Shown here in pieces: positions 21,536 through 30,960 of a stretch of DNA of 31,584 nucleotides. This stretch comes from Rodentolepis nana. Taxonomy: Eukaryota > Platyhelminthes > Cestoda > Cyclophyllidea > Hymenolepididae. The notes under the pieces are model-generated. The model saw only the letters and a program-made list of their open reading frames with translations, had not been told where the DNA came from and did no database searches. Where the stretch lies: the NCBI GenBank assembly GCA_900617975.1, contig UZAE01012406.1, positions 11,290 to 42,873 of the forward strand, read 5' to 3'. Made by a program: the position numbers and the translations under genes. Numbering within the stretch: the stretch's first letter is position 1; every line of letters begins with the position of its first letter.

Positions 21536-21662
21536 ACTACTCACGAGGAGGTGCATACCAACCTGTTAGTAATGAGAGACATGGTGAACACCAAACGCAC
21601 CACCGCTGATCATAAACCGGGAGAGAACCTCTACAGAAGTAACTTGGCTGATTCGCTCCCTC
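21536..21662 (-). repeat. Dispersed repeat family R, copy R4 (inverted partner of R3)
   Basis: Read on the - strand it has GCGAATCAGCCAAG, then GGTGTTCACCATGTCTCTCA, then CCTCCTCGTGAGTAGTTTAC. With R3 it forms an imperfect inverted repeat centred near 21534, so a transcript could fold into a long imperfect hairpin. Confidence 0.5.
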
Positions 21663-22429
21663 GTTTCTTGATATACACTTATCTACATTGAGTATGCATG
21701 GTTTATTGCATTCCTAATTAAGTGGAAAGATTTATTCAAATACAATTAATTTCAATAAGTGTTAAATTGATTGAAAATCCTAATACGTGCCATATTAAAG
21801 CAATAAGAATTTGTTAATTTCTAAGGGAACTGAAAACCATTTTTAATCGAATTTCCCTTGTTAAAAATTACACAAATTGTGTAACTATTCACTTTCCAAG
21901 GTTCCCATTGTGAATTCAAGACTTCACAGATGAATGAAATCGAACTTCATGGGTGCTCTAAGGAGAAAGTTATCATTGTTTTTTAGACTATAGATGAATG
22001 AGGTTAAATCGATCAATTTATAAATCATCAAAACTTTTGAATAGCTTTACATTAAAGATGTTTTGGCTTTTCATTACTTGGCAAATATTTCTGAATATAA
22101 AAGTTGGCATTTGACCTTTTTGGGTAATAAATTACGCAATAATCAAGGTGCGATATTGAGAAAGAGGGAATTCGATGCCTTTTATCTACAATTAGTGATA
22201 GCATTGGTTAATATTCAATGTTTATTTAAATTCGCAACATATATGGCAATGATTATGTATTCACGCGTTAAATGCAATGATTACAGACGTCTTTAATGGG
22301 CTAATAGCTAATTCACTCTATATCACCACTTGAATCGCTTTGCATTTAAAAATTTCAAATGAACTCGAATAATTCTTTGAACATAATGAGAACGTAATTG
22401 CCATTCGAAACTCTAATTTCAAGAGAAAA
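21663..22429. other. Intergenic, no gene supported
   Basis: AT-rich. A 77-codon frame at 22063-22296 has no recognisable domain. A 17-bp palindrome (TTACACAAATTGTGTAA) lies at 21868-21884. Confidence 0.42.
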
Positions 22430-22644
22430 TCAAGTCTTCGGAAAATTCTGATCAACACAACTTGTTGACGACATTCCATACCAAATAATACTCTTACACT
22501 AGGAATAAAGCAATTCAAACCCAGTCATAAATATTGAATTTTGTAAGCAAATGCAATATAACTTACGTTGAAGGGATCATTAAATAAATTTGAATTTAAA
22601 AAGCGATACAACCCCGCATTTTTGAACCCACTGGTTTCTAGACT
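22430..22644 (-). pseudogene. Possible highly diverged CAP exon 2/exon 3 relic
   Basis: On the - strand a 26-codon exon-like block (22644-22567, ending LFNDPFN) is bounded by AATAG and a strong AAC|GTAAGT donor, the same donor context as CAP exon 2. After about 70 nt a block reads IIWYGMSSTSCVDQNFPKT then TGA (22432-22430). Trp-to-Cys spacing is 8 residues, as in exon 3 of gene A (MIWAPSYEVGC), and an NFP follows as in gene A. The intron length also fits (64-66 nt in the array). The N-terminal and Cys-rich exons were not found. The similarity is short and could be chance. Confidence 0.28.
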
Positions 22645-24999
22645 CTATTTGTTTACAAAATGTAATAATGATTTTAGAGCCAACCACATTCGTTCGGTGT
22701 TTTATTCAGTTCAGATTCAAATCCATTCACCGCGCTGATATGTAAAAGTGGTTGCGAATTTGAAACCTAATTTGTTTAAAATAATAACAATGCCACATTT
22801 TTTGAAGACAAACTCCAATGTTAAATTCGAACTTGGGCAGGTTTTTCTGATGATGCATGTATTGCTTTAATGTATTTCGCGTCACGGAATAAATGCAGCT
22901 ACTAAGACCCTCCATAATGGGTCGCAAGACAAGTAATATAGATTTCGGTGGAAATACTGTGGCCTTCTCTCAATGGGATAAATTTCCATTTTTGCTCAAT
23001 GTGGAGGTACGGCCAACAAATTGCGTGTCAGTTGCAAATAATGAAGTGAAGTACGATGATGTCTTGCACAAAATGGTTGAGCTTCATCAATAATACCAAC
23101 ATAGTCAAAATTCTTGAAATATTTGATATAAATATTTTCGGGCAATATGGGGATTCGTCGTGCAATCCTTCAACAGTAGCAGGAAAATCAGTTCATAGAT
23201 TTAAATCCAATGGAAGAAGGAACTTTTTTTCCGTTAGAATATATAGTTGAGCATTTTCCAACCAAATCGTACACTGATTCCACCTCTTACCATTGTAGTG
23301 CCGTCAATGTATACAGGATATTCGAACTAATCAGGCGCAGGTAACAATACATTTTATCACAAACCATTACACTCCTTCGACAAGTTGTGCCTGTTCTAAA
23401 GCTGCAGTCATCCGAGCGAAAACAAATGGAGTTGATATTTGAATAAAACTAATCTAATTTGGGTTAGATTCAAACCAAACTCGTTGCTTAGAGGAACTAT
23501 TCTGCTCAACCTACATGTTATTGCTTATTTGTGGTCAATTTTCATCCGATTAGACAAAATTACCGGATATGGGAAATTCTAATGTATAGCAGTGGTAGCT
23601 TGACTCAGTTAGCAGTCGATTTCCACTGCAATTTCAATCACGACCTATACGCTCACAGAATAAATAAAGTTTATTTAATTTTGAGTTGCTTTAATTACAA
23701 ATTGATGCAAAAAGTAGTATTGAGGGAATTAATGCCAATCAATGTCATTCGTTACAGCCGATACAAAAGCAACAGCTAGCCATCTATCTATAATCCTAAT
23801 TCATAATAATACTACAAATCAGCTCTGTTCCAATATCACCACAGTGTTCAAATGAGAACTACCAGGACGCCATTTTGTCATTTCTGACTAACTACCAAAT
23901 ACAAAATCCAAAACAAATAATTTATGCGAAACAATGGGTCAAATAAAATAAATCTGAATAGAATCTAGATCGTTTAAACTTGATTCAGGCTAAAATCAGA
24001 AGATGATTTTTTTTGTTTCAGCTCGCCACAAAGATCGATTATATTTATCTGGGAACTCTTTATTCATTTGCAATTATTTGCAATACTTGCGTATTTTAAA
24101 TAATCCACAGTTAGGTTAAGGTGTTGGTAAACAAATTTTTTGGCCCTTGTATGCCAACTAATATGTTTTCTTCATTAAATTCTGATACCTAATACCAATT
24201 CTTTCACTGAAACAAAAAGCTCAATTTTATTACTAATGCAATACAATTTAAGCGAGTGAGTGCATTTGCAAAACACTGACTCATCGAGCACGCCAATCAA
24301 TATTTACGAAATATCATTCGCAACTTTGGGCGACTTCACCGAATTTCAACTACTTAAGATTTAAACCATTTCTTCATGCGACATATATTCAACTCTTGCC
24401 TACACTTCGTTCTCAGTAATACCCCCACCTCCACTCCGACGCTCTGCATTTCTATTTCGCTTTGATAACGCCAGTATCAGTTTGCATAGACTTCCATTTA
24501 CTTTTGCATTAAAATTTGTTATGCGTTTCCCGTTCTACAAAGATTAGCTTTAAAGCAGATAGATAAACGGATATTGTGATATCCGCATTGGTTATTCCAA
24601 AAATGACAACTTGTGTTCCAGCTTCAATATAAAACGAATAACATTAAGCTACTTTTCATTGAGGAAAACAACCATACGACTATCTGTATCTATGATTGAG
24701 AGAAATTCAAGTTCTAATAGGTAAACAGCGTCTCTTTCAATGAAAATAAAAGGGATCATATTCGGACATGGTAAATAATTAATTAAAATTCATCTACAAT
24801 ACTATTTATTTGTAAGTAATTTTGGACATTCAATTTCCAAGTTGAGAAGAGCTGAGCGTAATTATATCCATATTTTTAAAACAGATTGGACGAATTTTTC
24901 GATTTTTCACATTTTAAAAGATTTACCTTCCACAGGCATTCAACAAATCATTCAACATAGTTCTTCATGGTTTCAGATCGTTTAGGAATTACAATGACA
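22645..24999. other. Intergenic, no gene supported
   Basis: About 2.3 kb. Frames at 22893-23093, 23056-23250 and 23531-23779 lack recognisable domains. No RNA gene or repeat is seen. Confidence 0.42.
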
Positions 25000-25155
25000 A
25001 CAGCGTGATTAGTTTGCACATCATCATCCTCAATTACCGAAATCCTGATGATTATGAAAAATGTGGCGGCCAACTGCGTCATCACCAATCATACACAAAG
25101 AGCCACAGTGGGTCGCTTGAGGAGATCTCTTGACTGATTCTCACCTTCTTTATCC
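25000..25155 (-). repeat. Dispersed repeat family R, copy R5
   Basis: Read on the - strand it starts GTGAGAATCAGTCAAGAGAT, has CGACCCACTGTGG and GTTGGCCGCCACAT in the middle, and ends GAGGATGATGATGTGCAAAC. The order and both ends match R3. Confidence 0.5.
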
Positions 25156-26198
25156 ATTATGCAACCAGTTGAATCAATTTTGCAAGTTTCATTTAAATAG
25201 AGGAAGTGGTATCAAGCATTAAAAATTTATTGATATTTAAGTGCCATTTAGATTTGTCAATTTTCTAAAAAACCTATTTAATATCATTTAGTCCAATTTT
25301 TTTTCGAAATAAAATGCACCGATTCTAGCAATCTACTCTCTTCATGCAGCTGTGATTTTCAAAGTAAAAACTGCAAATGTGGATTTATTATTGCATCACT
25401 TTCCCTATTCTAAGATCTCCAACTCGGACACTTTACCGCTCACTAATTTGATTTCAAGATTTTCACAATTGGCACTGGCTGTATCAGCTTACAAATAAAT
25501 TATCAATGGTCAAGATGCTCAATCTTTTCCTCCCTTTACTTCATACATCTCGCAACAGTGAACCAGCAGGCAACATACTTGTCAAATGTATCTTGACACG
25601 CATAAGAACAGCCCACTCAAGTGTTCGTCCTCTTATGAGAGAGCCATTTACTTTGCAAAGAATACATCCACATTGAGGTTTCTAAATTCCTTCACTTTGG
25701 CCGATGTTGAAATGGGACACAATGTTCACGTTTGGGTAACGTTATATATTGTGTGAAGAGGAATTGGATTTTTTGCCTATTATTAAACCTCTCTGCATAA
25801 TTTATCGTAATGTATAAAAGTAATTAATAAAATAGCATTAAAAATGGAGCTACATTTCACCCACATTTTAAAGAAAAGTATCAAACATTTTCATATAGGA
25901 TAACATTGAGTGCGCTGTTTGTTGCAGATTGCAACACTAGTAAAGACTTGACTAAATGAGAAATCTCTAAAGCAGATTCTCCTATATCTAGTTAGATTTC
26001 CAGATCTAGCTATAAAGGATGCAGACGCTTTGCAAAGAACATATTTTTTTCATGGGAAGAATATTTTGGCAAATGTGTTTACGCCGTAAGGTCATTCGTA
26101 TTCAAAATAGCGGTTTGAATAAAAAAATCGTAGGCTTCTGATTGGCCATTGTGCGCTCCGATTACTTGTTAGAAGATATTTTGTGATTGTAATCTCTA
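25156..26198. other. Intergenic, no feature recognised
   Basis: AT-rich DNA without a supportable gene, RNA or repeat. Confidence 0.45.
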
Positions 26199-26208
26199 GT
26201 AGATGTGA

Positions 26209-26484
26209 CACTCAATGCCATAACATTTATTTATTTCAAAATATATATATATATATTTATTTATTTCAAATGGTTCATAATGAAGTTTCAATATTTATTT
26301 ATTTATTTCAAATGGCCGGCGTTTTGATAGTTATCATTAGCCCTTTAGCTGACTTCATTGATAGTTATCATTAGCCCTTTAGCTGACTTCGGGCTTCGTA
26401 GACGATAGTTATCATTAGCCCTTTAGCTGACTTCGGGCTTCACTTAGTTATCATTAGCCCTTTAGCTGACTTCGGGCTTTACAG
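26209..26484 (-). mobile_element. 5'-truncated SINE-like copy 5 with iterated 3' region
   Basis: Only the 3' region is present. The unit TAGTTATCATTAGCCCTTTA...GACTTC (on +) occurs four times in 26325-26480, and ATTTATTTATTTCAAA-type tail occurs three times in 26225-26312 around a (TA)n run (26240-26257). A short direct repeat, GTAGATGTGA, at 26199-26208 and 26485-26494 is a likely target-site duplication. The 5' GGGGTGTGCG end is absent. The 63-codon frame over it is incidental. Confidence 0.7.
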
Positions 26485-26494
26485 GTAGATGTGA

Positions 26495-26978
26495 TTATTT
26501 AGTCATTTATTTCTAAGAAGAGAAATATTTTTTGGTTTCACTAGTTAATTCCAACATGAATATGAAATTGCCAGAATTATGTCATTTTAAATTCATGACT
26601 AATTGAATAACTCGTTATTGCAAAAAAAAGCAAACACGTTATTGATTGACATTTAAAGTGAGCTTTCGATTTAGAACTTAGAAACAGAAATTTGTATTTG
26701 AAATAAATATCTAACCTAGGCATTCATAAAAGTTATTATAATGGTCCGAAAATAGACATGTATGTATTTCATACCATGCATATACTTTGAAAATTATTAT
26801 GGAATTTAGATTAGTGCACTAAATTTATCAATTAATAAATTTGACCGATTTATTTAAATTTATTTTTATTGTTAGCTTACAATTTTTGTTATTAAACACG
26901 ATTTAAAATACATGAAATATTGGTTTGAGTGAAGAAAGCCAACAAAACGTGTGCAAATTTCCAATTTCTCAAATATTA
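26495..26978. other. Intergenic, no feature recognised
   Basis: AT-rich spacer between the truncated SINE and the second LINE. Nothing is identified. Confidence 0.5.
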
Positions 26979-27300
26979 ATTTCAAATGGAAGGCTTTATG
27001 ATATTTATCATTAGCCCTTAATCCTTGACTTCAGCTTCCCCCATGGGTAATGATATTTATCATTAGCCCTTAAACTTTGATTTCAGCTTCCCCCAGGGGT
27101 CTGCCTCATCATTTATTTCAAATGGCAGGCTTTATGATATCTATCATATTAGCCCTTAATCAAGGGATCATTAGCCCTTAATCCTTGACTTCAGCTTCCC
27201 CCAAGAGGAGGGGGTACATTTATAGCAGTTAATTAATAGCAATTCACTAGCTGTCTCACATATATAGCAGTTAATTAATAGCAATTCATTAGCTGTCTTT
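26979..27300 (-). mobile_element. 3' UTR and iterated tail of the second LINE
   Basis: The tail block ATTTATCATTAGCCCTTAAT...AGCTTCCCCC (on +) occurs at 27001-27042, 27052-27096 and, split, at 27137-27204. The preceding UTR block TATAGCAGTTAATTAATAGC occurs at 27221-27256 and 27263-27298. The outermost 3' end is the CAAATGG block near 26979. The C5/G5 hairpin seen in the first LINE is present as CCAAGAGGAGGGGG (27201-27214). Confidence 0.75.
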
Positions 27301-27380
27301 TTGCTTCCCAGTATCTCTGTGTTTCCGTCGTTGTCTTTAGTTGCTTCCCAGTATCTCTGGCTTTCCGTCCTTGTCTTTAG
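27301..27380 (-). repeat. 40-bp tandem direct duplication in the LINE
   Basis: 27301-27340 and 27341-27380 are adjacent 40-bp copies starting TTGCTTCCCAGTATCTCTG and ending TTGTCTTTAG, with a few base differences. A partial third copy lies near 27474-27496. Confidence 0.85.
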
Positions 27381-28602
27381 AGTGGGACACCGAATCAGGT
27401 GGGTCTTCTCCATTTCCTCTTGATGAACACCGAATCAGGTGGGTCTTCTCCATTTCCTCCTGTATATATCTTTGGCTTTCCGTCCTTGTCTTTAGAGCTG
27501 GACACCAAATCAGGTGGGTCTTCTCCATTTCCTCCTGTAGGTTACATTCAGGTGAGTCTTCTCCATTTCCTCCTGTAGGTTACATAGGGGCATGTAGTTT
27601 GATATTTCCTCCTGTAGGTTACATAGAGGGCATGTGGGTTGATCGCTGGACACCGAATCAGGTGAGTCTTCTCCATTTCCTCCTGTAGGTTACATAGGGG
27701 CATGTAGTTTGATTGTATACTCCCAATCTGTGAAGGTGTTTTGCCAAGCAATCGTGTCCGGTACGATGTCTCAACTCAGCGACGGCTTCGATTCTTGGCC
27801 AGTCCGCTATGTTGAAGAGTGCCACTGTCCTCTGCTCCTCCTTTGTTCAAGCTTTAAGTTCGTTGTACCTTGAGGTCTTGAATTCTCTTCTGATTAAGGC
27901 CTTCATTGTGTGGAAAGACATCGGCCGGTCCATGCATTGCAAAATCGTTGTCCCCTTCTTAGCAAGTGCGTCAGCAAGCTCATTGCCTTTAATGCCACAG
28001 TGACTAGGAATCCATTGTAGGACCACTGTTTTGCTTTTCCCTCTCAGCAGCTAATAGAGTTTTCTACATTCCTTTATCTCAGCTGTTTTGGGTGGCTCTC
28101 TGTTTCCAATAGAGTTTATTGCTGACTGTGAATCTGAAAGTATCACCGCTTTGGTGAATTTCGTATCCAGGCAACATAATTGGCATAGTGCTATCCTAAT
28201 GGCCTCTATTTCTCCTTCGAAAGCGGATCTATTGTGACCCACTGCTGCCTAGAAAGAGAAGAGTTCAGAATAGACACCTGCACAAAGGTTAATTTGGTTT
28301 TCTATGTATGACCCATCAGTAAAGACTTGGAGCCATTGATCTGCAGGATAGTTGACATTGATTGTCTCAAGGGCCAGTGAGCGCATTTGCTCTGGAGGGG
28401 TGTTTGATTTCCTGAAGAAGTCAAGCAGTTGGGTGTTACACACTACATCAGTGTCTGCCAATAGGTTTATGATGGGAGGGAGGCTTTTTGGTTTGTCATC
28501 TATTTGTAATTTTATCTTTAATTCTATGGCATTCTCTATTCGACCAGATTGCGTTTTTAATTGTTTTGGTCTATTCTCATAGGTGCTGAAGAACTTATCC
28601 AT
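27380..28602 (-). pseudogene. LINE ORF2 RNase H domain and C-terminal Cys/His motif, broken
   Basis: FTDGSY (near 28327-28307), FEGEIEAI, LSDSQSAINS and HCGIKGN are all readable, as in the copy at 1-933. Two codons have become TAG: Tyr of the FYAAAG segment (28251-28249) and Glu of the LYELL segment (28053-28051). The position of the nonsense codon in the other copy is Ser here (MRSLALE). The terminal LQEEMEKTHLIRC segment is repeated several times in 27380-27720. Confidence 0.82.
27385..27712 (-). repeat. Five-fold irregular duplication over the Cys/His motif
   Basis: AGGTGNGTCTTCTCCATTTC followed by CTCYTG recurs five times, with ACACCGAATC before it in several units and GTAGGTTACATAG after it in others. 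Unit borders differ, so this is not a simple tandem array. Confidence 0.8.
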
Positions 28603-28900
28603 GGGAATGCGCAGTAGTTTCTCATACAGGAAGAACTTAAGATGTCTTGGTCTATTCTCATAGGTGCTGAAGAACTTGAAAGTAGCTTCTCATACAGGAT
28701 CAAGGCCTTTTCTTTGATGAGGTAGCTTCTCATACAGGATCAAGGCCATCTCTTTGATAAGAGAACCTTCTCATACAGGATCAAGGCCTTTTCTTTGATA
28801 AGGCAACAACAGGATCAAGGCCTTTTCTTTGATAAGGGAACATATTGTGGAGTTCCTGTAACTTCTTCTTGATAAGGGAGCCTATTGTGGTGTCTTCCTG
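28567..28900 (-). repeat. Cluster of irregular direct duplications
   Basis: GGTCTATTCTCATAGGTGCT occurs at 28568 and 28649. CTCATACAGGATCAAGGCC occurs at about 28689, 28730 and 28769, with a shortened copy near 28808. TTGATAAGGGANC.TATTGTGG occurs twice in 28834-28882. Confidence 0.8.
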
Positions 28901-28924
28901 TAACTAGAGCATTGCCTCAATGGG

Positions 28925-29110
28925 TGTTGATTTTATCCCTCCAGTAATTGGTCGTAATTTGGGTGTGTTTCTATCCTGTAACCAGGAGCATTGCATCAAG
29001 TGTTGATTTTATCCCTCCAGTAATTAGTTGTAATGCTTGATTTGGTGATTTTATCCCTCCAGTAATAAGTCGTAATGCTTGGTTCTGATTTTATCCCTCC
29101 AGTAATTAGG
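28925..29110 (-). repeat. Four-fold GATTTTATCCCTCCAGTAAT duplication
   Basis: Units begin at about 28929, 29002, 29047 and 29086, with different lengths of following sequence (GTCGTAATNT, GTTGTAATGCTTG and similar). Confidence 0.82.
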
Positions 29111-29514
29111 TTAAACATACAACATTATTAGCTGAATAAACATCTTGTAAGTGGTGTTTAGAGTTGAGCGTGCACAGGCCCATACGCTACCAGCAAGTCG
29201 TTTTAGTACATTTAGTCTATTGGAGACTCGTTCTGTTTTTTAGCAATGTGACTTTTCCACGTTAGATTTGTGTAAAACGTCATTCCAAAATTTATGTGAA
29301 ATCATTGGTTTTTTTCTAGGGTAATATCCTTGTCCATTAGAAGTGGGTTTATGTTGTGATGAGCCAAAGAAAAAGTTTGGAATGCAGTTTTTGCTGTGTT
29401 GATAACCATTCCATTGTTGTCGCACCAGTTTGCTAGTAGATTTAGTGCACTATTAAAACCATTTTCTGTCCTCTCCAGAGCGTTTTTCTTAGGAGCGGAA
29501 TTCCATAGAACAAG

Positions 29515-29571
29515 ATCATCTGCATAAAGTAAGCACTTGATGAATCATCTGCATAAAGTAAGCACTTGATG
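29515..29571 (-). repeat. Duplicated YADD catalytic segment
   Basis: ATCATCTGCATAAAGTAAGC... (on +) occurs at 29515-29542 and 29545-29571, two nearly identical units encoding LLYADD on the - strand. The junction shifts the frame. Confidence 0.85.
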
Positions 29572-29601
29572 CCCGTGACTGCCAATCGATGAAGACATTG
29601 A

Positions 29602-29753
29602 AAAGAGTGCAGCTTGTGACAGCTCCCTGTCAACATTGAAAAGAGTGCAGGTTGTGACAGCTCCCTGTGGAAAAAAGAGTGCAGCTTGTGACAGCTCCCT
29701 GTGGAAGGCCTGTAAATAGTGCAGCTTGTGACAGCTCCCTGTGGAAGGCCTGT
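29602..29753 (-). repeat. Four-fold duplication over GLPQGAVTS
   Basis: GTGCAGSTTGTGACAGCTCC recurs at 29607, 29645, 29679 and 29719, preceded by AAAAGA or GTAAATA and followed by CTGT with or without GGAAGGCC. Confidence 0.85.
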
Positions 29754-29859
29754 TGTAAAAGATTGGATTTTGAAAGAGAATTTCCGTACCTGAATTTACA
29801 CGATCTTTGTCCAATGAATGCTTTTATCCAATTTAGCATGTTATGCTTAATACAAATCT

Positions 29860-30110
29860 GTGCCAATTTTGAATTAGCTTCTCTTAAATACCAATCTTTG
29901 CCAATTTTAGAATTAGCTTCTCTATCGGTCATATGCTGATTTGAAGTCGACGAAAACAGCCGTAAGAAGAATTAGCTTCTCTTTCCATACTAAGTCATAT
30001 GCTGACTGAACTTTTAATACCAATCTTTGCCAATTTTAGAATTAGCTTCTCTATCGGTCATATGCTGATTTGAAATCAAAGAAAACAGCCGTAAGGGTAT
30101 TTCTTGCATC
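29860..30110 (-). repeat. Irregular duplication over the FDFKSAYD segment
   Basis: CAATCTTTGCCAATTTTAGA...TCGGTCATATGCTGATTTGA occurs at about 29892-29944 and 30022-30074, with shorter echoes at about 29870 and 29970. The two long units differ downstream (GTCGACG versus ATCAAAG). Confidence 0.8.
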
Positions 30111-30285
30111 AAGGGCATCTTTGATGTGTTGGTAGAAAGTGGCCACATGTTGGTTTGTTGATCTATGTGGCCTTAAACCGACTTGTCCACTTTTAAGAAT
30201 ATTGTTGGTCTCAAGGAACCAGGTCATTCTCCTGTTAATCAATCTTTCCATAAGTTTAGCCAGCACGCTTATGAGGGAGATAGGC

Positions 30286-30660
30286 CTATAGTTGTCAAAG
30301 TTGCTAAGGTCTAGATAGGGCTATAGTTGTCAAAGTTGCTAGGGTCCTTGCCATTTTCCTATAGTTGTCAAAGTTGCTAGGGTCTTTGCCCTTTTTCAGT
30401 ACTAGCATTATTTTGGCAACGCCCTTTTTTGGTACTGGTATTACTATGGCAATTTTCCATCGGAGACTGGTCTCCCAGATTTTGTTGAAAAGTGTCAGCA
30501 TGACTGGTCTCCCAGATTTTGTTGTAAAGCGTCAGCATGGTTTACTCTCCCAGATTTTGTTGTAAAGCGTCAGCATGGTTTCCTTGTCTCCCAGATTTTG
30601 TTGTAAAGCGTCAGCATGGTTTCCTTGGATTTTGTTGAAAAGCGTCAGCATGGTTTCCTT
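30286..30660 (-). repeat. Two duplication clusters in the 5' part of the RT domain
   Basis: CTATAGTTGTCAAAGTTGCT occurs at about 30288, 30320 and 30359. CAGATTTTGTTGNAAAGNGT followed by CAGCATG occurs four or five times in 30475-30655. Units differ, for example GAAAAG versus GTAAAG. Confidence 0.82.
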
Positions 30661-30772
30661 GGCTTTTGGTCCCATTCTAATTAGATATTCCGGATGATTA
30701 TCGTCTTCACCAGGAGACATCTTGAACTCTAGCTGTAATATCGCAGCATTAAGTTTGCGAGGTTTGAACGGT

Positions 30773-30960
30773 TTAGTTAGTACATTATTTGGAAAGGTCT
30801 GCATGGTTCAGTAAGTACATTATTTGGTGTTGGAAGATCGGAAATGGTTCAGTAAGTACATTATTTGGTGTTGATGAAGGTCTGAATGATTCAGTAAGTA
30901 CATTATTTGGTGTTGCTGGCAAGGTCTGAATGGTTCAGTAAGTACATTATTTGGTATTAC
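30773..30960 (-). repeat. Five-fold AGTAAGTACATTATTTGGTG duplication
   Basis: Units begin at about 30775, 30808, 30850, 30893 and 30936. The intervening pieces (GAAGATCG, ATGAAGGTCTGAATG, CTGGCAAGGTCTGAATG) vary in length. Confidence 0.82.

Larger units (their letters stand above)
29106..30804 (-). pseudogene. LINE ORF2 reverse-transcriptase domain, broken
   Basis: Reverse-transcriptase motifs appear in the right order on the - strand: KMSPGEDDNHPEYLIRMGPK (near 30720-30660), PVPKKGKDPSNFDNYR-like pieces (30440-30330), SVLAKLMERLINRRMTWFL (about 30268-30210), FFDFKSAYD (about 30078-30050), GLPQGAVTSCTLF (29753-29600, four partial copies) and LLYADD (29571-29515, twice). The polymerase catalytic Asp residues of FDFKSAYD and YADD are therefore present, but on fragments in different frames. 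Short direct duplications disrupt every part. It would have copied LINE RNA at the target site. Confidence 0.82.

Noticed and set aside
21868..21884. Perfect palindrome TTACACAAATTGTGTAA
   Set aside because: It is short and isolated in AT-rich DNA, with no nearby gene to regulate.
26325..26480. Regular repeats resembling a CRISPR or satellite array
   Set aside because: The units are the SINE 3' end in a eukaryotic context, with irregular spacing and a target-site duplication around them.
27341..27688. 115-codon + strand frame
   Set aside because: It is antisense to the stuttered LINE C-terminal region. Its length comes from duplicated units and it has no domain.
29667..29939. 90-codon + strand frame
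   Set aside because: Antisense shadow of the LINE reverse transcriptase.
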